DNA of 64,000 nt from NCBI RefSeq assembly GCF_000293865.2, contig NZ_ALKN02000010.1, positions 62,001 through 126,000 of the forward strand, read 5' to 3'. Each line of letters starts with the position of its first letter. Positions within the stretch are counted from its first letter, which is position 1. The DNA is from Limnohabitans sp. Rim28. Its GTDB lineage: Bacteria > Pseudomonadota > Gammaproteobacteria > Burkholderiales > Burkholderiaceae_C. Both the position numbers and the translations under genes were made by a program. Below the pieces are notes generated by a model. That model had not been told where the DNA came from. It searched no databases and saw only the letters and a program-made list of their open reading frames with translations. Below, piece after piece: positions 10,106 to 18,926 of the stretch.

Positions 10106-10996
10106 ATGGAATTCCGACACCTGCGCTATTTCCTGATGTTGGCCGAAGAGCTGCACTTTGGCCGCGCCGCGCAGCGCCTGTCCATTTCGCAGCCACCCTT
10201 GAGCTTGAACATCCAGCAGCTCGAAGCCTCGGTGGGGGCCCAGTTGTTCACCCGCAACAGCCGGGGCGTGCAGCTCACGGCGGCAGGTTCGGCGTTTGTG
10301 CCTGCGGCGCGGGCTTTGTTGGCGCAGGCCAGTGCGGCTTCCCGTGAGGCCCGCGATGTGGCCGAGGGCCAATCCGGTCAACTCCAAATCGGTTTTGCCG
10401 GGACCATGTTGTATTGCGGCTTGCCGCAAATCCTCAGTGGCTTTCAGGCCAGCCACCCGCGTTTGCGTATGGAGCTGCGGGAGCTCAGTTCCGCCGAGCA
10501 GCTGTCCGAGTTGCTGCGCGACCGGCTGGATGTGGGCTTTGTGCACACGCCTCGGGTACCGCCGGGGTTTGAGCAGATTCTGGTGGCCAGCCAACCTTTG
10601 GTGGCCTGCTTGCCTGCCAACCATCCTTTGGCCCATGAGGGCAGTCTGGGCTTGGCGGCATTGGCTGGTCAGGATTTGGTGGTGGTGTCCCGCACGGTGT
10701 CGCCCGATTACAACGAACGCATTTTGCAGTGGTGTGAACAGTCGGGCTGGATGCCGCCTGTGGTGCATGAGCTGCGCCACTGGTTGAGCGTGGTGTCCTT
10801 GGTGTCTCAGGGTTTGGGCGTGGCGCTGGTGCCCCAAGCGCTGCAGCAGTCAGCCCTGTCTGGCGCCGTGTTCGTGCCGCTGCGCGAGGTGGATGTGCGC
10901 TACGACACGCGCTGCCTGTGGCGCAGCGACCGAGACCAAACCGCGTTGGGGGATTTTGTCCAGGCGGTGCAAGCGGGCTTGGTGGGCAAACGATAA
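10106..10996 (+). CDS. LysR-family regulator, probably of glutaryl-CoA dehydrogenase
   Basis: A 296-residue LysR-type protein with an N-terminal winged helix (FGRAAQRLSISQPPLSLNIQ) and a C-terminal periplasmic-binding-like effector domain. The recognition region QPPLSLNIQQLE differs slightly from the common QPALSxQIxxLE. It is divergent from gcdH with an inverted repeat between them, so it probably controls gcdH in response to glutarate or a related metabolite (inference). The downstream msrA gene starts 28 bases later and may be co-transcribed. Confidence 0.88.
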   Translation: MEFRHLRYFLMLAEELHFGRAAQRLSISQPPLSLNIQQLEASVGAQLFTRNSRGVQLTAAGSAFVPAARALLAQASAASREARDVAEGQSGQLQIGFAGTMLYCGLPQILSGFQASHPRLRMELRELSSAEQLSELLRDRLDVGFVHTPRVPPGFEQILVASQPLVACLPANHPLAHEGSLGLAALAGQDLVVVSRTVSPDYNERILQWCEQSGWMPPVVHELRHWLSVVSLVSQGLGVALVPQALQQSALSGAVFVPLREVDVRYDTRCLWRSDRDQTALGDFVQAVQAGLVGKR

Positions 10997-11024
10997 TGCA
11001 GCGCAGATTTCACAAGGACGGAAC

Positions 11025-11558
11025 ATGACAGAAACTTTGGTTTTGGGGGGCGGTTGCTTTTGGTGCACCGAAGCGGTTTTCGTCAAAGTGCGCGGCGTGA
11101 CCGATGTCGAGTCGGGTTACTGCAACGGCCAGACCGTGGACCCCACGTACGAGGAAGTCTGTACCGGTCGCACCGGCCACAACGAGGTGGTCAAGCTCGA
11201 TTACGACCCGGCGCAAATCAGCACCCGTGAGCTGCTGGAGATCTTTTTTGTCATTCATGATCCCACCACCTTGAACCGCCAAGGCAACGACGCGGGCACG
11301 CAATACCGCAGCGGCATTTACTTCACCACCCCCGAGCAGGCCGAAGAGGCCCGAGCCATGATCGCCGAGCTGACCGCCGCCAGGGCGTTTGGCCAGCCCA
11401 TCGTGACCGAGGTGCTGGCGCTGGCCAACTACAGCGCAGCCGAGGCCTACCACCAAGACTTTTTTGAGCGCAACCCCTACCAAGGCTATTGCATGGCCGT
11501 GGCTGCGCCCAAGGTGGCCAAGTTCAAGAAAACCTTTGCGCGTTTGGTGCGTCCTTGA
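11025..11558 (+). CDS. msrA: Peptide methionine-S-sulfoxide reductase MsrA
   Basis: A 177-residue protein with the catalytic motif GGGCFWCTE near the N-terminus; the first Cys reduces methionine-S-sulfoxide. GYCNGQTVDPTYEEVCTGRTGHNEVVKLDYDP and YRSGIYF are family hallmarks. The start ATG at 11025 follows AAGGACGG. The frame extends further upstream, but only through sequence overlapping the LysR gene. It is a cytoplasmic repair enzyme for oxidised Met, with no signal peptide. Confidence 0.95.
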   Translation: MTETLVLGGGCFWCTEAVFVKVRGVTDVESGYCNGQTVDPTYEEVCTGRTGHNEVVKLDYDPAQISTRELLEIFFVIHDPTTLNRQGNDAGTQYRSGIYFTTPEQAEEARAMIAELTAARAFGQPIVTEVLALANYSAAEAYHQDFFERNPYQGYCMAVAAPKVAKFKKTFARLVRP

Positions 11559-11603
11559 CCTTTGCACGGATGGCGCGATGAACGAGCGCGCCCCCTCCGG
11601 CTC

Positions 11604-12569
11604 ATGCCCGCCATGAATTTTGACCATCCTGTTTTGTCTTCCCTGTTGCCCGTGGTCTTGTTGATTGCGGTGGGCTTTGTGGCTGGGCGTGTCCGATGGA
11701 TGCGGCCCGAGTCGGTGCGCGATCTGTCCAACCTGGTTTTTTTGGTGCTGACACAGGCCCTGCTTTTCCGCACCATGAGTTCGGTGCACCTCGAGCGCTT
11801 GGACATGCGGCCGGTGTTCCAATACTTTGTGGTCGCTGCCGTGCTGTTTTTCGGCATGTTGTTGGTTTATGGCCGCGATGCGCGCGCTTCGGTGTTGGCT
11901 TTGGCAGGCATTTTCAGCAACACCTTGATGATCGGTGTCCCCTTGATCGGTTTGGCCTACGGTGAAGCGGGGCAAGTCTTGTTGTTCACGCTCATTTCGC
12001 TGCACGCCTTGGTGCTTCTGACCATGGCGACCTTGGTGCTGGAGTTGCAAATCGCCCGCGAACAAGCCGCCGCGACGGGTCAGCAACGGCAGCTTTGGCG
12101 CACGGTGGGTCAAGCGATTCGCAGTGCCTTGCTCCATCCGGTGCCTTTGCCCATCTTGGTGGGTTTGCTGTATGCGCAGACGGGCTGGGGCTTGCACCCG
12201 GTGGTCGACAAACCCCTGCAGTTGTTGGGTAACGCTTTTGGCCCGATCGCGCTGGTGCTGGTGGGCATCACCCTGTCGCAAACCCCCATGGGTCAAAATC
12301 TGATGGCGGCGGTTCGCTTGTCCTTGGTCAAAACGGTGCTGCATCCTGCACTGATGCTGGCCGTGGGCTGGGCGCTGGGTTTGCGTGGGCTGGCCTTGTC
12401 AGTGATGGTGGTTGCCGCTGCTTTGCCCATTGGCGCCAATGTGTTTTTGTTTTCGCAGCGTTACCAAAAAGAAGAAGATACCGTCACCGCTGCCGTGGCC
12501 GTGTCTACCTTGATGTCCATGGTGGGGATTTCATTGACCATGGGATTTTTGGCCTGGTTGCCCGCTTGA
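11604..12569 (+). CDS. AEC-family transporter (auxin efflux carrier superfamily)
   Basis: About 321 residues with roughly ten hydrophobic segments arranged as two five-helix halves separated by a polar loop (REQAAATGQQRQLWRTVGQA). Motifs such as ALAGIFSNTLMIGVPLIGLAYG and the C-terminal AAALPIGANVFLFSQRY with charged ...KEEDTVTAAVAVSTLMSM are typical of AEC carriers, which move malate, malonate or similar organic acids. Starts at 11604 and 11613 are both plausible; neither has a strong ribosome site. The substrate is unknown, and neighbours give no clue. Confidence 0.85.
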   Translation: MPAMNFDHPVLSSLLPVVLLIAVGFVAGRVRWMRPESVRDLSNLVFLVLTQALLFRTMSSVHLERLDMRPVFQYFVVAAVLFFGMLLVYGRDARASVLALAGIFSNTLMIGVPLIGLAYGEAGQVLLFTLISLHALVLLTMATLVLELQIAREQAAATGQQRQLWRTVGQAIRSALLHPVPLPILVGLLYAQTGWGLHPVVDKPLQLLGNAFGPIALVLVGITLSQTPMGQNLMAAVRLSLVKTVLHPALMLAVGWALGLRGLALSVMVVAAALPIGANVFLFSQRYQKEEDTVTAAVAVSTLMSMVGISLTMGFLAWLPA

Positions 12570-12614
12570 CTTGCCTGCCTGATCACACTCGGCCCTGTGC
12601 CCAACCCCCAGACC

Positions 12615-13553
12615 ATGAACACCACGCTGCCACCCGCGCTTGACGCCGATTCACACACCTTGCATGCCCTCCATGGGGCGTGCGGTCGCATCGCGGTGTA
12701 TGCCGGCGGGGCGGGGCCCCCTGTGCTGCTGGTGCACAGCATCAATGCACTGGCTTCGGTGGCCGAAGTGCGCCCATTGTTTGAGGCTTTGTGTCAAGAC
12801 CACAGCGTGTACGCGCTCGATCTGCCCGGTTACGGCTTGTCAGACCGTTTGCCGCGTGCTTACACCGTGGGCGACATGTGCGCCGCCGTCTTGCAGGTGG
12901 CGCAATGGGTGTCAGAGCAGCACCCGGGGCAGCCGCTGCAGGTGCTGGCTGTTTCCTTGTCGTGTGAATTTGTGGCCCGTGTGGCCCAGCAGTCGCCGGC
13001 CACCTTTGCCAGTTTGGCCTTGGTGAGCCCAACAGGTTTTCGGGGTGGCAAGTCGCTGCGCAAGCTTGCGGGCAGCACGCTGTTCATGGGCGGTTTTGAC
13101 CGCTTTTTGCGCCGCCCGGGACCCGCGTGGGGCCGTTTTTTGTTCCGGCAGTTGTCACGGCCTTCGGTGGTGCGTTACTTTTTGCAGCGCACTTGGGGTG
13201 GGAAAAACATTGACGAAACCCTGTGGGCCTATGCGGTGCGCTGCGCCCATGTGGACAACGCCGAGCAGGCGCCGCTGTCGTTTTTGAGCGGCGGCTTGTT
13301 CAGTGCTGACATGCACAACGTTTACGAAAGCCTGAGTTTGCCGGTGTGGGTGGTGCATGGCACACGGGGTGATTTCACCGACTACCGGGCATTGAGTTTG
13401 GTCCGTGGCCGCCCCAATTGGCAAGTGACTGTCCTGCAAGCTGGGGCCATGCCTTACTTTGAAGACATCGATACTTTCATGGCCAGTTACCGGGCCTTTC
13501 TGACTCAGGGCGCCAAGCGTTCACGCAGCCAACCGCTGGCATCGGGCGTGTAA
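12615..13553 (+). CDS. Alpha/beta-hydrolase fold protein lacking the canonical catalytic His
   Basis: About 312 residues. The oxyanion region [12 protein letters not shown], the DLPGYGLSD turn and an elbow AVSLS (in place of GxSxG, still small-x-Ser-x-small) show the fold, and [14 protein letters not shown] supplies the acid region. The position where the family usually has Gly-His (AGHxPhxE) reads AGAMPYFED, so the catalytic His appears to be Ala. It may be a pseudo-enzyme or may use another His. Its 3' end overlaps the convergent pdxH gene by 49 bases. A GTG start at 12597 is also possible. Confidence 0.8.
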   Translation: MNTTLPPALDADSHTLHALHGACGRIAVYAGGAGPPVLLVHSINALASVAEVRPLFEALCQDHSVYALDLPGYGLSDRLPRAYTVGDMCAAVLQVAQWVSEQHPGQPLQVLAVSLSCEFVARVAQQSPATFASLALVSPTGFRGGKSLRKLAGSTLFMGGFDRFLRRPGPAWGRFLFRQLSRPSVVRYFLQRTWGGKNIDETLWAYAVRCAHVDNAEQAPLSFLSGGLFSADMHNVYESLSLPVWVVHGTRGDFTDYRALSLVRGRPNWQVTVLQAGAMPYFEDIDTFMASYRAFLTQGAKRSRSQPLASGV

Positions 13554-14137
13554 CGCAGCCGGTCGTGCAAACGGCTTTTGCGGCCTTGCCAAAACTCCCA
13601 GCGGTCGGGTACCAAGCGAAAGCCTCCCCAGTGCGGCGGGCGCGGGGGCTGCAGCATGAATTGCGCGGCGTATTTGGCGGCGTTGGTCACCAGCACCGTG
13701 CGCCCGTCGATCACCTGGCTCTGAGGCGAGGCCCAAGCGCCGATGCGTGAATCGAGTGGGCGGCTGTGGAAGTAGGCGTCGCTCTCTTCGGTGCTGACCT
13801 TTTCCACCCGGCCTTCGATGCGCACCACGCGCTCGAGCTCAACCCAATGGAATTGCAAAGCTGCAAAAGGGTTACCTGCCAACTCTTGGCCCTTTTGGCT
13901 CTCGTAGTTGGTGTACCAAACGATGCCGCGCTCATCGCAGCCCTTGATCAAGACCACCCGCGTGCTGGGACGCAGCTGGCTGCTCACGGTGGCCAATGTC
14001 ATGGCGTTGGGCTCGGGCACTTCGGCGGCCATGGCTTCTTGCAGCCACTGTTCAAATTGCTTCAACGGGTCGGCATGGGAGGCGTTTTCGTTGAGCTCGG
14101 CTTTTTCGTAGCTCTTGCGCAGGTCGGCGATGTTCAT
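13505..14137 (-). CDS. pdxH: Pyridoxamine/pyridoxine 5'-phosphate oxidase
   Basis: A 210-residue FMN enzyme that makes pyridoxal 5'-phosphate in B6 synthesis and salvage. [21 protein letters not shown] and [19 protein letters not shown] match the FMN-binding core, and the C-terminal [23 protein letters not shown] is the PdxH signature for the phosphate and dimer interface. Length is standard (about 210-220). The gene overlaps the end of the convergent hydrolase gene by 49 bases. Confidence 0.96.
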   Translation of the reverse strand: MNIADLRKSYEKAELNENASHADPLKQFEQWLQEAMAAEVPEPNAMTLATVSSQLRPSTRVVLIKGCDERGIVWYTNYESQKGQELAGNPFAALQFHWVELERVVRIEGRVEKVSTEESDAYFHSRPLDSRIGAWASPQSQVIDGRTVLVTNAAKYAAQFMLQPPRPPHWGGFRLVPDRWEFWQGRKSRLHDRLRYTPDASGWLRERLAP

Positions 14138-14228
14138 GCATCAAGTATAGGCAGGCCCTCCTGTGCGCTGGCCCTCAGCCAGGTCTTGGGCCTGAGCAGG
14201 GCAGGGGCTTGGTGCCCAAGACAGGGCC

Positions 14229-14864
14229 TCAGTCTCGGGCGTGGCGCAACAAGGCGGCCAAAGCCCGGTCGTCGATGCCGTGCGAGCGCAGGCTGTCGTA
14301 GGTCTGCTGGGCGTAGTCGAGCGTGGTGCCAAAGCGGCCACTGGCGTTTCTGAAAATGTGTCGGTAGGTTTCGGGTGTCAAGTGGCCGGTGAAACTGGGG
14401 CTGCTGCGTGGCAATGTGAAGGCCAGTGCCTTGACGGGACCCTGAGGTGTGCTGCAGGGCAGCCACACGGGGGTGTAAACGTCCATGGGCATTTCGCGCG
14501 CCCACAAACGTTGCAAAACTTCATCGGCATCGCTTTGGCCCACCCGGTAGACGACGCCTTGGCAACTGCCGCCGGGCAGCAAAGCGAACACCAAGCCCGG
14601 GCATTCTGGGCTGCCCCGGTTCAGACGGCTCCACATTTTCAGCGCCCGGTGCCAGCCCCAAACCCGGCTGGCATGTTGCTCTTGTGCCTCAAATTCGGGC
14701 CGCCAAAGCAGCGACGCATAGCCGAACACCCACAAGTCTTGACCGGCGGTTTGCGCTCTGAAGCGGTCCAGCAAGTCGCCCCTGAAGGCCACGCGCGCCG
14801 CATCGGCCGTTGGGCTGGGTGTGCTGAACGCCCGGGCGCTGGCGGGTGTGTCGGTCATGTGCAA
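14229..14864 (-). CDS. ChaC-like gamma-glutamylcyclotransferase
   Basis: About 210 residues. DLWVFGYASLLWRPEF is the substrate-binding motif of the ChaC/GGCT family (the YGSLIW equivalent, here YASLLW). WAREMPMDVYTPVWLPC contains the Glu expected to act as general base. ChaC enzymes cleave glutathione to 5-oxoproline and Cys-Gly. ATGs at 14864 and 14858 are both possible. It lies alone between pdxH and the divergent small membrane protein gene. Confidence 0.88.
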   Translation of the reverse strand: MHMTDTPASARAFSTPSPTADAARVAFRGDLLDRFRAQTAGQDLWVFGYASLLWRPEFEAQEQHASRVWGWHRALKMWSRLNRGSPECPGLVFALLPGGSCQGVVYRVGQSDADEVLQRLWAREMPMDVYTPVWLPCSTPQGPVKALAFTLPRSSPSFTGHLTPETYRHIFRNASGRFGTTLDYAQQTYDSLRSHGIDDRALAALLRHARD

Positions 14865-14909
14865 TCGGGTCCTATTACAATCTGCCCACTATTTTCGGAG
14901 AAAACAAAC

Positions 14910-15173
14910 ATGTCAAACAATGAAGATGAGAATCAACCCGTGGTCTTGGCCATTTTGGTCGGCGTGATCGTGCTGGTCATTGGGCTGGCCGTGGGGATTG
15001 GCATCGCGAAGAGCCAAAAAGCAGCGCCTGCTGCACCAGCCGCCGTGACAGCGCCTGCGGACCCCGCAACAGCGCCGGCAGCGGCCCCGGATGCTGCAGC
15101 GCCAGCCACAGCGGCTGCACCCGCTGCGGCAGATGCCCCTGCGGCCAACACGGCTACCCCAGCGGCCAAGTGA
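14910..15173 (+). CDS. Small single-pass membrane protein with Ala/Pro-rich tail
   Basis: 87 residues: a short acidic cytoplasmic N-terminus, one transmembrane helix (PVVLAILVGVIVLVIGLAVG, about residues 10-29) and a low-complexity A/P/T tail. CGGAG precedes the start at good spacing, and a strong terminator follows 22 bases after the stop. The composition suggests an anchored spacer reaching into the periplasm. Similar short proteins accompany OmpA-type genes in some Burkholderiales, but no such partner is adjacent here. Function unknown. Confidence 0.75.
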   Translation: MSNNEDENQPVVLAILVGVIVLVIGLAVGIGIAKSQKAAPAAPAAVTAPADPATAPAAAPDAAAPATAAAPAAADAPAANTATPAAK

Positions 15174-15194
15174 GACGCTTTGTGCCTATGGATG

Positions 15195-15217
15195 AACCCG
15201 CTTCGGCGGGTTTTTTT
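15195..15217 (+). terminator. Rho-independent terminator
   Basis: AACCCGC - TTCG - GCGGGTT stem followed by a T-run, 22 bases after the small membrane protein gene and upstream of the edd control region. Confidence 0.9.
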
Positions 15218-15252
15218 ACACCTTCAAATATCCCTCGGCCCACGTACCCTTT

Positions 15253-15319
15253 TGGTAACTTGGCCATTGCAGCCAAAGACAGGAACACGGTTACCATCGT
15301 CGATGTAATTTAGTTACCA
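15253..15319. promoter_or_regulatory. edd-eda control region with repeated GTTACCA elements
   Basis: The 7-base element occurs three times: TGGTAAC at 15253-15259 and GTTACCA at 15290-15296 and 15313-15319. The last forms part of TGTAATTTAGTTACC (15304-15318), a near-palindrome similar to the HexR box of other proteobacteria (TGTAAT-N3-ATTACA, two mismatches). No rpiR/hexR gene is in the window. I infer operator sites for a sugar-acid-responsive repressor of edd-eda. Confidence 0.55.
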
Positions 15320-15340
15320 CGTGCAGCCAGGAGGCCAGAC

Positions 15341-17182
15341 ATGACACTTCATCCCACCGTGGCCGCGGTCACGGCCCGCATCACCGAACGCAGCCGCTCG
15401 ACTCGCCTGGCCTATTTGCAGCAACTCGACGCTGCAGCCCAGCAAGACCCGGGCGCCCAGCGTCTGGGCTGCGCCAACGTGGCCCATGCCTTTGCCGCCA
15501 TGCCGCCAGGTGACAAAGACCGCGCCACTGCGCTCGACAAAATCAAAGTGGTCGCTCCGCGTGCGCCCAATATTGGCATCGTCAACGCCTACAACGACTT
15601 GCTGTCTGCCCACGCGCCGCTGCAGCATTACCCCGACCTGATCAAAGACGAGGCCCGCAAGCGGGGCGCCACCGCGCAGGTGGCTGGTGGCGTGCCCGCC
15701 ATGTGCGATGGCGTGACGCAAGGCACGCCGGGCATGGAACTGAGCCTGTTCAGCCGCGATGTGATCGCCATGGCCACAGCGGTGTCGCTGAGTCACGATG
15801 TGTTTGATGCCGCCTTGATGCTGGGCGTGTGCGACAAGATCGTGCCGGGTCTGCTGATTGGCGCGTTGCACTTTGGCCATTTGCCCACGGTGTTTGTGCC
15901 GGCTGGCCCCATGACCAGCGGTCTGTCCAATACCGAAAAATCCAAGGTCCGAGAGCAAGCTGCACAGGGCTTGGTGGGCCGCCCCGAATTGCTCGAAGCC
16001 GAGTCCAAGGCCTATCACGGCGAAGGCACGTGCACCTTTTATGGCACGGCCAACAGCAACCAGATGCTGCTCGAAGCCATGGGCCTGCATGTGCCGGGCA
16101 CGGCTTTCATTCCCCCGGCCGACGGCCTGCGCCAAGACCTGACCCGAGAAGCTGCCCGCACCGTGTTGGCGCTGGTCCAGGGACAGAACTTCACGCCCAT
16201 TGGCCGTTTGGTCGATGAGCGCAGCATCGTCAATGCCATGGTGGCGTTGTTGGCCACCGGTGGCTCCACCAACCACTTGATCCATTGGGTGGCCGTGGCC
16301 CGCGCGGCGGGCATCGTGATCGATTGGGACGACTTCTCTGCCCTGTCCGATGTGGTGCCCTTGTTGTCGCGTGTCTATCCCAATGGCACGGCCGATGTGA
16401 ACCAGTTCCAGGCCGCAGGCGGGCCGGGCTATGTCATCCGCGAGCTGCTGGACGCCGGCTTCATGCACGCCGATGTGCTGACGGTGCGCCCCGGCGGTCT
16501 GCGCGAGTTCACGCGCAAGCCCGGTACAGCCGATGGGCAATTGGTCTGGCGTGAGATTGGGGCCAGCCAAGACGACACCGTGGTGCGCCCGGCCAGCCAG
16601 CCCTTCAGTGCCACTGGCGGCCTCAAGTTGTTGCAAGGCAATCTGGGGCGCAGTGTGATCAAGGTGTCTGCCGTGCCCGAGGCTTTGCATGTGATCGAAG
16701 CCCCCGCCCGCGTGTTCAATTCGCAAGAAGCCTTGCTGGCCGCCTTCAAGGCCGGTGACATGGACCAAGACCTGGTCTGCGTGGTGCGCTGGCAAGGCCC
16801 GCAAGCCAACGGCATGCCCGAGCTGCACAAACTCACCCCGCCGTTGGCCGTCTTGCAAGGCAAGGGTTTCAAGGTGGCGCTGGTCACCGATGGCCGCATG
16901 AGCGGTGCCTCGGGCAAAGTGCCGGCAGCCATCCACGTCTCGCCCGAAGCCGCAGCCGGAGGTCCGCTGGCCAAGGTGCAAGACGGTGATGTGATCCGCC
17001 TGGATGGCGTGGCGGGCACCTTGCAGGTGCTGGTGAGCGAGGCCGAATGGGCGGCCCGCCCGCTGGCCCCCATGCCTGCCGAGCTGCGCGCTGCCAACGG
17101 CGTGGGCATGGGCCGAGAACTGTTTGCCAACATGCGCCGCCACGCGCTCAAAGCCGAAGAAGGGGCCTGCACATGGCTGTGA
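15341..17182 (+). CDS. edd: 6-phosphogluconate dehydratase
   Basis: 613 residues, the standard Edd length. It converts 6-phosphogluconate to 2-keto-3-deoxy-6-phosphogluconate (KDPG) in the Entner-Doudoroff pathway. IlvD/Edd-family iron-sulfur Cys residues are visible in [31 protein letters not shown] and the [14 protein letters not shown] segment. [21 protein letters not shown] is the C-terminal active-site block. The ATG at 15341 follows AGGAGG. It overlaps eda by 10 bases, so the pair is translationally coupled. It serves the gluconate and idonate route encoded from 35 to 42 kb. Confidence 0.97.
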   Translation: MTLHPTVAAVTARITERSRSTRLAYLQQLDAAAQQDPGAQRLGCANVAHAFAAMPPGDKDRATALDKIKVVAPRAPNIGIVNAYNDLLSAHAPLQHYPDLIKDEARKRGATAQVAGGVPAMCDGVTQGTPGMELSLFSRDVIAMATAVSLSHDVFDAALMLGVCDKIVPGLLIGALHFGHLPTVFVPAGPMTSGLSNTEKSKVREQAAQGLVGRPELLEAESKAYHGEGTCTFYGTANSNQMLLEAMGLHVPGTAFIPPADGLRQDLTREAARTVLALVQGQNFTPIGRLVDERSIVNAMVALLATGGSTNHLIHWVAVARAAGIVIDWDDFSALSDVVPLLSRVYPNGTADVNQFQAAGGPGYVIRELLDAGFMHADVLTVRPGGLREFTRKPGTADGQLVWREIGASQDDTVVRPASQPFSATGGLKLLQGNLGRSVIKVSAVPEALHVIEAPARVFNSQEALLAAFKAGDMDQDLVCVVRWQGPQANGMPELHKLTPPLAVLQGKGFKVALVTDGRMSGASGKVPAAIHVSPEAAAGGPLAKVQDGDVIRLDGVAGTLQVLVSEAEWAARPLAPMPAELRAANGVGMGRELFANMRRHALKAEEGACTWL

Positions 17183-17820
17183 ACTCCAATACCCCGCTGA
17201 CGGCCTTGCAGGTGATGCAAGACGCCCCGGTGATCCCCGTGATCGTGCTCCATGATGTGGCCCACGCCGTGCCCATGGCCCGCGCCCTGGTGGCGGGCGG
17301 CATCCGCATGCTGGAGGTCACGCTGCGCACCCCTCAGGCGCTCGCCTGCATGGAGGCGATTGCCAACGAGGTCGAAGGCGCCGTGGTGGGTGCAGGCACC
17401 GTGCGCAGCGCCGCCGATGCGGCCGCAGCGGCCAAAGCGGGTGCCCGTTTTGCAGTGAGCCCTGGATACACCAAAACGGTGGGACAGGCCTGCCGTGACC
17501 AGGGTTTGTCACTGTTGCCTGGTGTGGCCACCGGCAGTGACATCATGATGGCCCAGGAAGACGACTACACCGAACTCAAGTTCTTCCCGGCCATGCAAGC
17601 GGGCGGCCCCGCCATGCTCAAGGCTTGGGGCGGTCCGTTTTTTGATGTGAAGTTTTGCCCCACGGGCGGCGTCACGGTGGGCAATGCCGCTGAGTTTTTG
17701 AGCTTGCCCAATGTGGCCTGCGTGGGCGGCTCGTGGCTGGTGCCTGCTGATGCCTTGGCTCAAGGCGACTGGGCGCGCATCGAAGCGCTGGCGCGAGAGG
17801 CGAGTCGGTTGCCTCGTTGA
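17173..17820 (+). CDS. eda: KDPG aldolase (2-dehydro-3-deoxyphosphogluconate aldolase)
   Basis: 215 residues. It cleaves KDPG to pyruvate and glyceraldehyde 3-phosphate. The Schiff-base Lys is K136 in ELKFFPA and the catalytic Glu is E48 in [14 protein letters not shown] and CPTGGV phosphate-site turns are present. The start at 17173 lies inside the end of edd. Its stop codon abuts, without a gap, the stop of the convergent gene at 17821; no terminator is visible between them. Confidence 0.97.
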   Translation: MAVNSNTPLTALQVMQDAPVIPVIVLHDVAHAVPMARALVAGGIRMLEVTLRTPQALACMEAIANEVEGAVVGAGTVRSAADAAAAAKAGARFAVSPGYTKTVGQACRDQGLSLLPGVATGSDIMMAQEDDYTELKFFPAMQAGGPAMLKAWGGPFFDVKFCPTGGVTVGNAAEFLSLPNVACVGGSWLVPADALAQGDWARIEALAREASRLPR

Positions 17821-18504
17821 TCAGCGCACTGCCCAACCGCCAGACATGGGGAAGACTTGCCCCACAAAGCAGCTGGCCGCGTCGCTGCAGAGGTAGGCCA
17901 CAAAGCGGGCGTCCTCTTCGGCCTTGACCAGGCGGCCCAGCGGCACTTCGCGTTTCAATCGTTCCTGAAAACGCGGGTTGGCCTGCACCTCGGGCGGAAA
18001 GTAGGTGGGGTTGTCGACAAAGTTCTGCGCCACGGCATTGAGCTGGATGTTGTCGGGGGCAAGTTCCACGCCGGCCGCCTGCACATAGGCCAGCTGCGCA
18101 CCACGCGCCGCGCTGTAGCTGGCGGCGCGCTTCATGCCGCGCAAGGCCGAGGCACTGCCCATCACCACGATTTTGCCGCCGCCGCGGGCCTTCATGCCGG
18201 GCACCACCGCCCGCACCAGCCGGGGCAGGGGGTCGACCATGACTTCAAACACCTGATGCCATTCAGCTTCGTCAATCTGCGTGACAGGCGTCGACGGCGC
18301 AGGCAGCGCGAGGTTGATCACCAAAGCGGCGAGTGGCCCAGCCTCTTTGATCATGGCCTGGGCGTCTTGCGGGGCCGTCAGCACGCGATCGTCAGCGATC
18401 ACTTCGGCGCCACAGGCCCGCAGCTCCTGGCACAGGGCTGGCCCCATGAAATCTTGGGCCTGGGTCACCAGGATGCGTTGTCCGCGCAGGTCGATCATGT
18501 TCAT
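17821..18504 (-). CDS. SDR-fold protein with halohydrin dehalogenase fingerprint (T-x4-F-x-G, S-x12-Y-x3-R)
   Basis: 227 residues with the SDR fold but without the two features of NAD(P) reductases. Instead of TGxxxGxG it has T14-QAQD-F19-M-G21, and instead of Ser-Tyr-Lys it has S117, Y130 and R134 spaced S-x12-Y-x3-R. Both patterns define halohydrin dehalogenases (HheA-G), which release halide from vicinal haloalcohols to give epoxides. The C-terminal stretch (NPTYFPPEV, REVPLGRL, SCFVGQVFPMSGGW) also resembles HheC as I recall it. It is last in an operon with glyoxalase I, a thioesterase and an SDR. An alternative is a non-catalytic or epoxide-forming SDR relative. The reading frame upstream to 19074 belongs to antiframe sequence over gloA and is not part of the gene. 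Confidence 0.72.
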   Translation of the reverse strand: MNMIDLRGQRILVTQAQDFMGPALCQELRACGAEVIADDRVLTAPQDAQAMIKEAGPLAALVINLALPAPSTPVTQIDEAEWHQVFEVMVDPLPRLVRAVVPGMKARGGGKIVVMGSASALRGMKRAASYSAARGAQLAYVQAAGVELAPDNIQLNAVAQNFVDNPTYFPPEVQANPRFQERLKREVPLGRLVKAEEDARFVAYLCSDAASCFVGQVFPMSGGWAVR

Positions 18505-18515
18505 CCTCGGGTTGT

Positions 18516-18926
18516 TCAGCGCAAGCCCTGACCCGCAGCGTATTCGGCCCGCTGGATCAGCTCGACTTTGTAGCCATCGGGGTCGGTCACGAACGCGATC
18601 ACGGTGCTGCCGCCTTTGACGGGGCCGGCTTCGCGTGTGACTTTGCCGCCAGCGGCTTTGATTTTTTCGCAAGCGGCATAGGCATCGGGCACGCCCAAGG
18701 CGATGTGGCCGTAGGCCGTGCCCATCTCGTAGCTTTCTGTGCCCCAGTTGTAGGTCAGCTCCAGCTCGGCGTGGTCCGGGTTGTGGCCGTATCCCACAAA
18801 AGCCAGCGAGTATTTGTACTCGGGGTTTTCCGAGGTGCGCAGCAGCTTCATGCCCATCACCTGGGTGTAGAAGTCGATCGAGCGTTGCAGGTTGCCTACG
18901 CGCAGCATGGTGTGAAGAAGTCTCAT
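18516..18926 (-). CDS. gloA: Lactoylglutathione lyase (glyoxalase I)
   Basis: 136 residues, standard for bacterial GlxI. Metal ligands H5, E56, H74 and E122 fall at the same positions as in the nickel enzyme of E. coli. It converts the methylglyoxal-glutathione hemithioacetal to S-lactoylglutathione. The 4-base overlap with the upstream thioesterase gene shows translational coupling, and the halohydrin-dehalogenase-like gene follows 11 bases downstream, suggesting a shared electrophile-handling role (inference). Confidence 0.95.
   Translation of the reverse strand: MRLLHTMLRVGNLQRSIDFYTQVMGMKLLRTSENPEYKYSLAFVGYGHNPDHAELELTYNWGTESYEMGTAYGHIALGVPDAYAACEKIKAAGGKVTREAGPVKGGSTVIAFVTDPDGYKVELIQRAEYAAGQGLR

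Noticed and set aside
15314-17143. 609-codon frame antisense to edd
   Set aside because: The plus strand encodes an unmistakable 6-phosphogluconate dehydratase; the antisense frame is compositionally biased shadow sequence.
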